Positions 26,087 to 33,036 of a DNA stretch of 55,436 nucleotides are shown here, piece by piece. The stretch spans positions 1 to 55,436 of the forward strand of contig JAGVKB010000003.1 in assembly GCA_020050835.1 (NCBI GenBank). The letters run 5' to 3'. The notes beneath the pieces were generated by a model. It was not told where the DNA came from and did no database searches. It was given only the letters and a program-made list of their open reading frames with translations. Position 1 is the first letter of the stretch. Each line of letters starts with the position of its first letter. Source of the stretch: Candidatus Obscuribacterales bacterium (GTDB lineage: Bacteria > Cyanobacteriota > Vampirovibrionia > Obscuribacterales > Obscuribacteraceae). Made by a program: the position numbers and the translations under genes.

Positions 26087-27517
26087 ATGAGCAACTACAT
26101 CGACATCGGCGTTCTGGAGATGACGGCCCAGGGATTCGTGGCCAAGCTGGCTTCGTGCGGAGAGCTGCCGGGGCTGAGGGACAACGCCGCCGCCGCCGCA
26201 GCAGCGACTGAGGTGATCGACACGCTGCACCAGCTGGTCCGGCGAACCGACGACCTTCAGGCTCTCGTCAAGGAGCACAATCAATTCACGTCCGTCAACG
26301 CGAAAACGCTGGCGATCGGCGTCACCAGCCAGGTGGTTCGCATGAAGGGCGTGCGCCTGGTCGAGCAGACGCGGCAGTTCGTCGCTCGCGTCAACGAGAT
26401 CTTCCAGGCGCCGCCGGCCGCCGCCGCCCCGACTCAATGCAAGCCCGGGCTCAGCCGGAGCCAGGTTCAGGAGTTTCTCTGGGATTCGCTCGATCAGGTC
26501 GCTGGTGACCTGGCTCGTGACGAGTCGCCCCGGATCGACGTGATTTCTCTGTTCGGCAGCAGCGTGGGCCAGCAGATGCTGAACCTGGTGGACCTGGACG
26601 CAATCAAGGAACGGTTGTCGTCGACTTTCGACTTTGCCAGCATGCTGGAAGACGTTCAGTCCGCCGACGAGAACAAGCCCGCGGCTGTCATCCTGCTGCA
26701 GGCGATCAACAAGCAGCTGATTGCCAGGTCGTTCGATAAATGTACCGCCGGCTACATGGCTGCCTGTGAGCGCGCCAACGCCAAGCTCGCGGCTCGGTTC
26801 ATTCCTGGCTTCGTGCAAGACCTCGTTTTCGAGGCCGAGTCGGTGGCCAACCTGGCTACCTACCTGCTCCGGCACACCGCCAGCGTGCGAATGCAGGAGC
26901 TGGTCACCGAAGACGAGCAGGTGAAGAACATCCTCGACGGCATCCAGCAGAAGTCCCGCTCGCTCGCCGACGATGCCGTGCAGTACGGCTATGGACTCCT
27001 GGACAACCGGAACGCCGACCTGTCCGGCCTCGCCAACAGGTGGGGCGAGCTGCTCTTGACCGCCTTGGAGCAGGCGAAGTACGGTATTTCGGTGCTCGAC
27101 CTGGCCTTTATCATGATGATGGAGTGCTATGCCAGGTTTGGTCCGAAGCCCAGCGCCGACAGCAATGCCGACAGCAACGCCGACATCAACGCCGACCTGA
27201 TGGTGATGCTCCTCAACCTGGGCGCCGACGGACAGCCGGTGGATGCGCTGGACAGCAGCAGTAATACCGTCCCGGACGAAACCGATGATGCCGCTGCTTC
27301 CGAGCGGGACACCGTCGACGACACCACCACCGAATCGCCCGATTCGCAAGACGGTGGGAACAACTGCACCGGTGACTGCGACGACGATTGCGGTCGGACC
27401 AAGGATGGACCGACTGCCGGCGGCTGTTCGACCGAAATGCCGGAGCTGAATGACCTCGACCGCTGGACCGGCGAAGGCGGATTCCACCCGGAGTCCGACC
27501 AGCGTCCCACCGCTTAG
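26087..27517 (+). CDS. Helical protein with Asp/Asn repeats and Cys/Asp-rich tail; unknown function
   Basis: The 476-residue protein is helical to about residue 350, with an early Ala run (NAAAAAAATEVIDTL), charged helices and an amphipathic region (LAFIMMMECYARFG) near 345. A short tandem repeat, ADSN-ADSN-ADIN-AD (about 355-368), follows, in which Asp and Asn alternate as in calcium-binding repeats. The tail is disordered and acidic and ends with a Cys/Asp cluster (CTGDCDDDCG, then a further Cys). No signal peptide, so the cysteines probably bind metal or are redox-active in the cytoplasm. It parallels the gene at 10496 on the other side of the Ter operon. A 13-bp hairpin follows the stop. 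GAGAGGAT precedes the ATG. Confidence 0.82.
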   Translation: MSNYIDIGVLEMTAQGFVAKLASCGELPGLRDNAAAAAAATEVIDTLHQLVRRTDDLQALVKEHNQFTSVNAKTLAIGVTSQVVRMKGVRLVEQTRQFVARVNEIFQAPPAAAAPTQCKPGLSRSQVQEFLWDSLDQVAGDLARDESPRIDVISLFGSSVGQQMLNLVDLDAIKERLSSTFDFASMLEDVQSADENKPAAVILLQAINKQLIARSFDKCTAGYMAACERANAKLAARFIPGFVQDLVFEAESVANLATYLLRHTASVRMQELVTEDEQVKNILDGIQQKSRSLADDAVQYGYGLLDNRNADLSGLANRWGELLLTALEQAKYGISVLDLAFIMMMECYARFGPKPSADSNADSNADINADLMVMLLNLGADGQPVDALDSSSNTVPDETDDAAASERDTVDDTTTESPDSQDGGNNCTGDCDDDCGRTKDGPTAGGCSTEMPELNDLDRWTGEGGFHPESDQRPTA

Positions 27518-27548
27518 GGTAATGAGCGCTCCGGTAGACTAAGTGGCA

Positions 27549-27582
27549 GCAGAGCGGGAGCTATCTGTGGCTCCCGCTCTGC
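27549..27582 (+). terminator. Perfect 13-bp terminator hairpin
   Basis: GCAGAGCGGGAGC and GCTCCCGCTCTGC enclose an 8-base loop, 31 bases after the stop of the tailed helical protein. The following bases are CTGCTTCTCT, partly U-rich. It marks the right end of the Ter locus. Confidence 0.75.
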
Positions 27583-27833
27583 CTGCTTCTCTCCGGATGC
27601 CGCGCTTAAGCTCAAGCGCTCCTGGCTATCTAGTAACGACGTCCGCGGCGAGCAAATTCCCGCCCGGCAGTCAATTCTGCTGGGGCGCTGCTTCGCTCTA
27701 CTGATCGCTTTGCCTAATCAACCTTCCTTGCGCGCTGGCAGCCGGCTGTCGGTGGCACCATGCGTGGTGTTATATGTGTTGTCCGGCTGCGTCGACGGGT
27801 TTGTCTCTGTACATCTGTAAAGGAGAGAGAATC

Positions 27834-28175
27834 ATGAAGTTCATTCAAATGCTGCACAACGGCAAGTTGAAGCAGATTCGCAATCGCTTCGGAGGCAATT
27901 CAGACTCCTGGCACGCGGAGGCGATGTTCTGCCGGCTGCGGCGGAGACGGGCGATCGAGCAAGTCGTCAGCGGCGAGCTGCGCCGCGAGGACCAAGACGT
28001 TAACCTCGTCGGCGGGCTGGAGGAGCTGGACGGGCGGTGTCTGATTGAGCGCAACGACAAGTACGAGGTCTTCGCCATCTACAACAACGGGCGTCTCGTA
28101 AGCGGGCACGTGGAGCCGATCGGCGATGACGAACGTTCTGCTCGGAGGCGACGCGCCCGCCGCCGTAGGCGCTAA
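27834..28175 (+). CDS. Small basic protein, unknown
   Basis: The 113-residue protein starts at ATG 27834 with an excellent AAAGGAG 8 bases upstream. The N-terminus is positively charged (KFIQMLHNGKLKQIRNRFGG). Next comes a mixed helical part with CRLRRRRAIEQVV, and a small beta-like domain (CLIERNDKYEVFAIYNNGRL). The C-terminus is an extreme Arg run (ARRRRARRRRR-like), which suggests nucleic-acid or membrane-lipid binding. No family recognised. It stands alone between the Ter terminator and the toxin island. The 315-base gap before it shows no other gene. Confidence 0.7.
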   Translation: MKFIQMLHNGKLKQIRNRFGGNSDSWHAEAMFCRLRRRRAIEQVVSGELRREDQDVNLVGGLEELDGRCLIERNDKYEVFAIYNNGRLVSGHVEPIGDDERSARRRRARRRRR

Positions 28176-28418
28176 TGCGAGAAGTTTGCCGGCGGCAGGG
28201 ATAGGACGTTGTTCCTTTTTCTGCTGCTGGCAAGCTTACCGCTCGTGACAAGTAAATCTTGACTGTATTGAGTTTGCTGTTTTTTCGATATGATATCTAT
28301 TTGGCGATATAGTAAAGGTTGCGCTCAAAAATGATGTGAAGCTAAGTCGCGCACGCCAAAGGGTCCGGAAGTGCCGCATTCTTTGAGCAGCTTCACTGGC
28401 GCTAAACTGTGTGGCAGA

Positions 28419-28814
28419 TCAAGTCTGCCAATCATTAACACGTAAACGAGGCACTCGTTCAAACTCACTGGTACTGTGAGTGATCAAGATCAGGTCTCGT
28501 GCTTTGGTCTGTCCGGCGATCACACCATCATATGGTCCGATCGGTGTGCCCTTCACCGCGAGATCAGCTCGCACTTCACCTGCAACTCGCGCATCCTCTT
28601 TGTCAAAATCCAGTACTTCGAACCGCAGATGATCGATTAAGCTGACATTGTGTTCTGAGCGCCGACTCTTGAATGCACCGTAGAAAAGTTCCTGAACAAC
28701 AATGGGTGAAATGAAAATTTCTGCTGGTTTACAAAGTCGTGCTTGCTGTGCCAGTTGCGAGTTCTTATCGTTCAACAAGGCTATGACGGCGTTCGCATCG
28801 AGAAGATAGCCCAT
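28419..28814 (-). CDS. vapC: VapC-family PIN-domain ribonuclease toxin
   Basis: The 131-residue protein is a typical VapC: LLDANAVIALL at the start with the first catalytic Asp, VVQELFYGAFKS with the conserved Glu, DKEDARVAGEVRADLAVKG, PIGPYDGVIAGQTKARDLIL with later catalytic Asp residues, and a final ILITHSTSEFERVPRLRVNDW. The family usually has LVTNNxxEF here, so the last polar position is altered (H/S in place of N). VapC enzymes cleave tRNA or rRNA. Its ATG overlaps the stop of a damaged antitoxin frame (TAATG), showing that it was once a coupled vapBC operon. Confidence 0.93.
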   Translation of the reverse strand: MGYLLDANAVIALLNDKNSQLAQQARLCKPAEIFISPIVVQELFYGAFKSRRSEHNVSLIDHLRFEVLDFDKEDARVAGEVRADLAVKGTPIGPYDGVIAGQTKARDLILITHSTSEFERVPRLRVNDWQT

Positions 28815-28981
28815 TAATCGAAGAAACCGTCCAACTCAGAACGCTCTTGTTGTTCCGGTCTCTCTTTTACGGCATCGATAAAGTCATCGTCGAGCTTTCT
28901 TGCCAGTTGAAGAGTAATGAACCTCTGGCTAACCAGAATCTGGTGGCGCCGACAGCTTACACTGCAGACGGCTTGAACTTT
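28814..28981 (-). pseudogene. VapB-type antitoxin remnant (C-terminal part only)
   Basis: The minus-strand frame that ends at the VapC start encodes a chain closing with LVSQRFITLQLARKLDDDFI, then DAVKERPEQQERSELDGFFD, a plausible VapB C-terminal toxin-binding tail. Upstream, the AbrB-type DNA-binding part (normally GNSQAVRLP-like) is not present in this frame: the sequence is garbled, a TAG lies at 28982-28984, and another frame gives an AVGATRFWL fragment in the place of AVRLPxRFxL. This looks like a frameshift plus stop. If so, toxin repression is lost, though the toxin-binding tail might still be made from a weak start. Confidence 0.5.
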
Positions 28982-29066
28982 CTAGACGCGCAAATCGTCT
29001 AAACCTTTAGCTGAAAGCGGTGCCCTCAGCATAAATGGGCTCCGCAGTTCATTCGAGGTTTGATCG

Positions 29067-29354
29067 ATGGCGTATGCTAAGCTCATCTTTAGCAGGCATG
29101 CATTTCGCAGAATGCGTTTGCGGAATGTAAGCGAGGCGGCTGTAACCAGCGTAATACGCCACGGAAAGGTGATTGAAACTTATGAGCAAGACTTTCCGTA
29201 TCCGAGTTACTTGGTGCTTGGCTTTGTTGATGAAATCCCTTTGCACATCGTTGTAGCAGATCTAGAGTCCGAACTCTCGAGCATAATCATTACGGTATAC
29301 ATTCCAGACGAGCAAACTTGGGATAATGGTTTTGCAAGGAGGAGGAAACAATGA
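29067..29354 (+). CDS. DUF4258 (BrnT/MqsR-like) toxin of a type II pair
   Basis: The 95-residue protein opens with LIFSRHAFRRMRLRNVSEAA, the usual DUF4258 start in which His and Arg lie in the first helix, followed by VIRHGKVIETYEQDFPYPSY and a beta-rich part (LVLGFVDEIPLHIVVADLES, IIITVYIPDEQTW). It resembles RelE-fold RNases such as MqsR. The next gene, a YgiT-type zinc-finger antitoxin, overlaps it by 4 bases (ATGA), the classical arrangement. Weak ribosome-binding sequence (CGAGG). The TA pair is AT-richer than the neighbouring Ter genes. Confidence 0.88.
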   Translation: MAYAKLIFSRHAFRRMRLRNVSEAAVTSVIRHGKVIETYEQDFPYPSYLVLGFVDEIPLHIVVADLESELSSIIITVYIPDEQTWDNGFARRRKQ

Positions 29355-29581
29355 AATGTATGTTTTGCCGGATCGGTGAGACGTGTTTCGGTCATCAAAC
29401 AGTCACTTTCGAGCAAGGTGATTTGGTTATTGTTATCAGGGCTGTACCGGCGCAGATCTGTGAAGCCTGTGGCGAACCCTATTTTGATCAAGCTACCACA
29501 AAGCGCCTCGAGCAGCTGGCAGAAGACTCCGCACATGAGGCGTCGAGCAATGTGCTTGTCAGGGAATTCTGTGCGGCCTGA
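29351..29581 (+). CDS. YgiT-type zinc-finger antitoxin
   Basis: The 76-residue protein has two zinc knuckles, CMFC near residue 3 and CEAC near residue 38, typical of the MqsA/YgiT N-terminal domain, with a short helical extension (LEQLAEDSAHEASSNVLV). The DNA-binding HTH domain of full MqsA is absent, so it is the short YgiT form that neutralises DUF4258 toxins. AAGGAGGAG lies about 8 bases upstream inside the toxin gene, so the antitoxin should be translated strongly. Start and stop overlap with the toxin (ATGA). Confidence 0.9.
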   Translation: MKCMFCRIGETCFGHQTVTFEQGDLVIVIRAVPAQICEACGEPYFDQATTKRLEQLAEDSAHEASSNVLVREFCAA

Positions 29582-29614
29582 CTCGAAAGTGCAGATCTTG
29601 CTTACCGCACCTAA

Positions 29615-30499
29615 CTACTTCGTCGGGCGCGGGTGCGAATTTGGATTGCGCACCCATTCATTTGCGCGACCACCGAGCCCAGTTAATATCTTGCTGGTTT
29701 CTCCATGATTTCTATTTCTAAGCTCGAGTGTCATGATCGAGTCACAGTTCTTATTCCAGGGGGTCCTGGGAGCATCCTTACTCGAGCTGTCCACAATCGA
29801 GACCTTGATATCACTAATTCCAGCTTCCTTGAAGGCGGCTTTCATGATGTCTGTCATCGTCTTGTTTGGATCTGCCGGAAGCTCCTTGGCTTGGTACCAC
29901 ATCCTTTGACGTGTGACATAGTCTGCAGTATCAGAATCCAACCCACCTTTTTTGATGCTCTCTGCAATCTTCTTCGCTTCAGAGCGCAATCCATCTAACA
30001 GTTCCCGCTCTTTAACTTCTGTAGCGGACAAGGCTGCGTCTTTTGCCTTGCCTTTCCAATCATCGCCGTCTTGCAGCTTGGCTCCGGCGTCCTTAGCCGT
30101 GCCCTTGCGATCGCTTTCAGCCTTTGCGACGCCTATTGCCATTTTAGTTTCGTCAACCGGCCCTTTCGATGAGTCTGAATTCCGCCCATCGGCCGGAGAT
30201 TGAACTTTTCGTGTTTCGGAAAGTTGTACTACCGCGTCAGCCAATTCCTTGTAATCTCGAGCACTGCCGCTCTGTGCGTTTCGACTGCAATCGGAGATTT
30301 CAAAAGCGCTGGTTGAATCGAAATAGCGACTCAGTGCTCGATCGCCTCGATTACCTTCTTGCGTTGTTGAGCCGCTGGCAACGGAAATGAAATTCTCTAA
30401 GGATTCTTTATCGATCGGAAACAGATTCACTTGGCTGAGAGTCGAATTATCAGTTTTGCTTTCTTGAGTGCATCTGTCGCCTGAGTTTTCAATTTGCAT
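29615..30499 (-). CDS. Hypothetical polar protein, unknown
   Basis: The 294-residue protein starts at ATG 30499 behind AGGGAAG; an upstream extension of 10 codons lacks a site. The first two thirds are low-complexity and rich in Ser, Asp, Lys and Glu (VAKAESDRKGTAKDAGAKLQ; KGKAKDAALSATEVKERELL), probably unfolded or coiled. The C-terminal third is a compact alpha/beta part with MTDIMKAAFKEAGISDIKVS, VDSSSKDAPRTPWNKNCDSI and an Arg/Asn-rich end. No signal peptide and no known domain. It lies inside the toxin-antitoxin island and faces the YgiT gene, with only 33 bases between their stops, so it may be cargo or an effector; this is speculative. Confidence 0.65.
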   Translation of the reverse strand: MQIENSGDRCTQESKTDNSTLSQVNLFPIDKESLENFISVASGSTTQEGNRGDRALSRYFDSTSAFEISDCSRNAQSGSARDYKELADAVVQLSETRKVQSPADGRNSDSSKGPVDETKMAIGVAKAESDRKGTAKDAGAKLQDGDDWKGKAKDAALSATEVKERELLDGLRSEAKKIAESIKKGGLDSDTADYVTRQRMWYQAKELPADPNKTMTDIMKAAFKEAGISDIKVSIVDSSSKDAPRTPWNKNCDSIMTLELRNRNHGETSKILTGLGGRANEWVRNPNSHPRPTK

Positions 30500-30744
30500 G
30501 AGATCTTCCCTTTGAGTGTGTGACTTCAACTTCTAAGTACCTTCGCCAGGATGGTTGTAAATGAAAAGTCGCAAGGGGCGAGGTAGTGGAATTGATGCAA
30601 ATTTCATTGTGCGAAGTTTTGGTAAAACACGGGCAAAAAACGATTGGAGCTAGTTGGCGAGGACTTTGAGCCCGCGAAAGTGGATATTTGAACTTTCTGG
30701 CGATGGCCGGCGTCGATTAAAGTAAGAGTAGGAGGTTCCCGTCG

Positions 30745-31590
30745 ATGGTTCAAAGTCCCCAAAATACGACGATTGTCAATCCAGCTCTTAGGGTGCTGGT
30801 AGAGCGCATAGTCAGTTTCTACAATCCTGACGACATCTATCTATTTGGCTCTCGCGCACGCGGTGATTTCCACGAGGAGAGTGACTACGACCTTGCAGTG
30901 CTAGTACCTGGCACGACACCAGAAGAGGCACTCGGCAGCACGTACAAGTTAAAGCAGGGCTTGGCAATCAATGCTGACCTCAAGATTTACACCAGGACAG
31001 AATTTGATAAGCAGATTCATCTGAAAGCCTCCATGCCTTCTACCATCCTGCGCGAGGGAAAGCTGCTTTTCTCCCGAACTGGTACCACTGATCGATTGAG
31101 CCGTTGTTATTCCCCTGCCAATGGGGAGTCCTGGCAGCTGCGCGAAGGAGAGCCGCCGACAAGTGATCCAGTGCGACTGGACAATGCTTTCGATTGGATG
31201 CAACGGGCTGCGTCCGATTTGCGCGGGGCTGAATGGTTTCTCACCGGCAATCGAGAAGCTGATCTGGGTCAATCTTTGTTCCACAGCCAACAAGCTGTTG
31301 AGAAAGCCTTGAAAGCGTATTTGGTATGGTGCGATCAACCCACTGCAAGACATCATGATCTTAATTCACTTGCGGCAGATTGTTTGCAATCGGATCAATC
31401 GCTTGAAACTGATCTCAGATCGATAGCCTGGCTGACGGAATGGTGTATCGCCGGACGCTATGTTCTACAGAGCTTTCCACGCCCAACAATTTATCTCGCA
31501 CAAGAGGGAGTCGCATCGGCCCGTCGCGTTTACCAGGCCATTCTTGAGCGACTGCCGCCTGAGGTCACTGGCAGGTTGGAGCAGTCTTAA
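30745..31590 (+). CDS. Fused nucleotidyltransferase (MNT)-HEPN protein
   Basis: The 281-residue protein joins two domains usually encoded by separate toxin-antitoxin genes. The N-terminal part (about 12-110) is a minimal nucleotidyltransferase with LFGSRARGDFHEESDYDLAV: G35-S36, catalytic D47 and D49, and a third acidic residue D78. The C-terminal part (about 140-275) is a HEPN domain: NAFDWMQRAASDLRGAEWFL, a QQAVEKALKAYLV helix and RHHDLNSLAADC, the usual Arg/His region of HEPN RNases. In separated MntA-HepT pairs MNT AMPylates HEPN and silences it, so this could be self-regulated. AGGAGG lies 9 bases before the ATG. Part of the AT-richer defence-type island. Confidence 0.9.
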   Translation: MVQSPQNTTIVNPALRVLVERIVSFYNPDDIYLFGSRARGDFHEESDYDLAVLVPGTTPEEALGSTYKLKQGLAINADLKIYTRTEFDKQIHLKASMPSTILREGKLLFSRTGTTDRLSRCYSPANGESWQLREGEPPTSDPVRLDNAFDWMQRAASDLRGAEWFLTGNREADLGQSLFHSQQAVEKALKAYLVWCDQPTARHHDLNSLAADCLQSDQSLETDLRSIAWLTEWCIAGRYVLQSFPRPTIYLAQEGVASARRVYQAILERLPPEVTGRLEQS

Positions 31591-32292
31591 TCGTTTGAGA
31601 CGATACTCGAGATTGATTGTTTTGCTGGTCATTAATGATGGCATGGAAGAAACCATGAGCTGTCCAGGCATGTAGAAACGCAATGAGGTTCGCATCGAAA
31701 GAGGCGTTGGCTGCGTACTTCTGCTAGACCGAGCAGATTTTAGATCGCTCTTCGCCGCAAGTCGGACTGGTTTCGAACCGAACGTGTGACAACTGCTGTT
31801 TAGATTTCGAGCTATGTCGATTGAAAGAGTGAGCGTAATGACACGGATCTGACTCTAAGCATCATTCAACTTTTCTCCATGAATCCCGGTCGTTTGCACA
31901 TACTAAATCTATTAATAGAGCCTGAGAAAAAAATTTCTTGTTAGTAGTGTTAAACGACACAGCAAACAGAAAAAGCAGCAGGAAACTCCCTCCTCCACCA
32001 GGGCGCTCCTGCTGCTTCTATTGCCAATTACCCTTGGTCTCGTTACTTACCAGGTTGCTCAGCGAATCGAAGTTGCCGAGCGCACAGCGGATGGCTTAAA
32101 AGAGTACCCAACCCGAGTCCGGCAGGGGCTGTATGGTATGCCGGCAGCAGACAGATTGCAGAGCTGTTAATCAAGTGGCTCCACTGATTCATTCCGATCT
32201 GTCTGATACGACCCAGAGCAGTCAGCAGTCAGCTGCTAGCGACAGCATACCCACGAAGCGCTTTGGTTTTGACTCGCCTGGTTCGGACGCCT
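31591..32292. other. Intergenic region, about 700 bases
   Basis: No credible protein gene. It contains a strong branched hairpin (31973-32017) preceded by an A/T-rich segment from about 31900. A free-standing RNA ending at that hairpin is possible. Confidence 0.5.
31973..32017 (+). terminator. 11-bp hairpin with inner stem; possible end of a small RNA
   Basis: AAGCAGCAGGA pairs perfectly with TCCTGCTGCTT. The 23-base interior can form a second CCCT/AGGG stem. It lies about 380 bases after the MNT-HEPN stop, too far for that gene's usual terminator. Confidence 0.5.
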
Positions 32293-32721
32293 TCATGCGT
32301 TTTCGCGTGCTTCGATCCGCTCCTCGAGCTGCAGTAGGTCTTCGCGGCTGACTGCATAGCTCGCCATCACCACCGCATGTGCGCCACCCATGCCATCCGG
32401 GACGACAAACGTGCGCTCGCCGGTACGATGCCCAAGCACATTCAGGTGCTGGCAGACGGCCTCTACCCAGGCGCGTTCCTGTCCGACGAGACGGTGCTGT
32501 ACCGCCGCCAGCTCCTGGTCGCTGAGCTTGCCATCACATTTGGTGTCGAACTCGTCAAACCGGCGGAGCAGGTAGTCTCTGATCTGCCCTGCTTCCTGCC
32601 GAATCAAAAGAGCAGCGCGCCGGCGTTCAGCTCTGTCGAGTCTCTCCAGATAAGTAACCACAACTGCGAAAAACGCAAGGGCGAACAGCGCTCCAAGCAC
32701 GAGAACGTACATCGGCTCCAT
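32293..32721 (-). CDS. Membrane-anchored EF-hand protein, unknown
   Basis: The 142-residue protein has one N-terminal membrane helix (about 3-24, VLVLGALFALAFFAVVVTYL) and then a charged helix (ERLDRAERRRAALL). A single EF-hand-like loop follows (DTKCDGKLSDQE: D1, D5, G6, L8, E12, but Lys at position 3, so calcium affinity may be low). The C-terminal half has a conserved-looking VVPDGMGGAHAVVMASYA stretch and an acidic helical end. GAGGGAAG precedes the ATG. Topology cannot be fixed. It is the second EF-hand protein in this window. Confidence 0.75.
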   Translation of the reverse strand: MEPMYVLVLGALFALAFFAVVVTYLERLDRAERRRAALLIRQEAGQIRDYLLRRFDEFDTKCDGKLSDQELAAVQHRLVGQERAWVEAVCQHLNVLGHRTGERTFVVPDGMGGAHAVVMASYAVSREDLLQLEERIEARENA

Positions 32722-32751
32722 TTTGACTTCCCTCGGTTTTAAACTGGGTCG

Positions 32752-32952
32752 TTAGCGCTCACACTGCTGTCTCAACCTCTGAAACAGGGTCTTGCCACTG
32801 GCGACGGACCACTCCAGCTGCACGGCGTCGATGACCTTGCGGGCAGTGGTACTGGAAACCACCAGCTTCTTTTCCAGGAAATTCTGCTGCGTCGGTCGCG
32901 AGCATCGAGCGAAGGCTCCTAACCTGCCGTAACGGCGGCATGAGTGCTGCAA
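32752..32952 (-). CDS. Possible small gene or gene fragment
   Basis: This minus-strand frame encodes up to 66 residues. The last about 45 (TQQNFLEKKLVVSSTTARKV, then IDAVQLEWSVASGKTLFQRL) have protein-like composition and the strong GC-ending codon bias of neighbouring genes. The first 20 residues look random, the only start is TTG, and no ribosome-binding site is evident. It may be a fragment of a larger gene or a real small protein. It sits between the permease terminator and the EF-hand gene, all on the minus strand. Confidence 0.35.
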   Translation of the reverse strand: MQHSCRRYGRLGAFARCSRPTQQNFLEKKLVVSSTTARKVIDAVQLEWSVASGKTLFQRLRQQCER

Positions 32953-32965
32953 GCGTTCGCCCCGG

Positions 32966-32999
32966 AAGGCAGACGGCGCTCCATTGCGCCGCCTGCCTT
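32966..32999 (-). terminator. Terminator hairpin after the permease gene
   Basis: AAGGCAG-A-CGGCGC pairs with GCGCCG-C-CTGCCTT (one mismatch) around a 6-base loop, 37 bases past the permease stop. Both sides carry short A/T runs (TTTT on the plus side), so it may work in both directions. Confidence 0.7.
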
Positions 33000-33036
33000 T
33001 TAAAATATCTGGTGCCGCGGGCTCGAAATCAACGAG

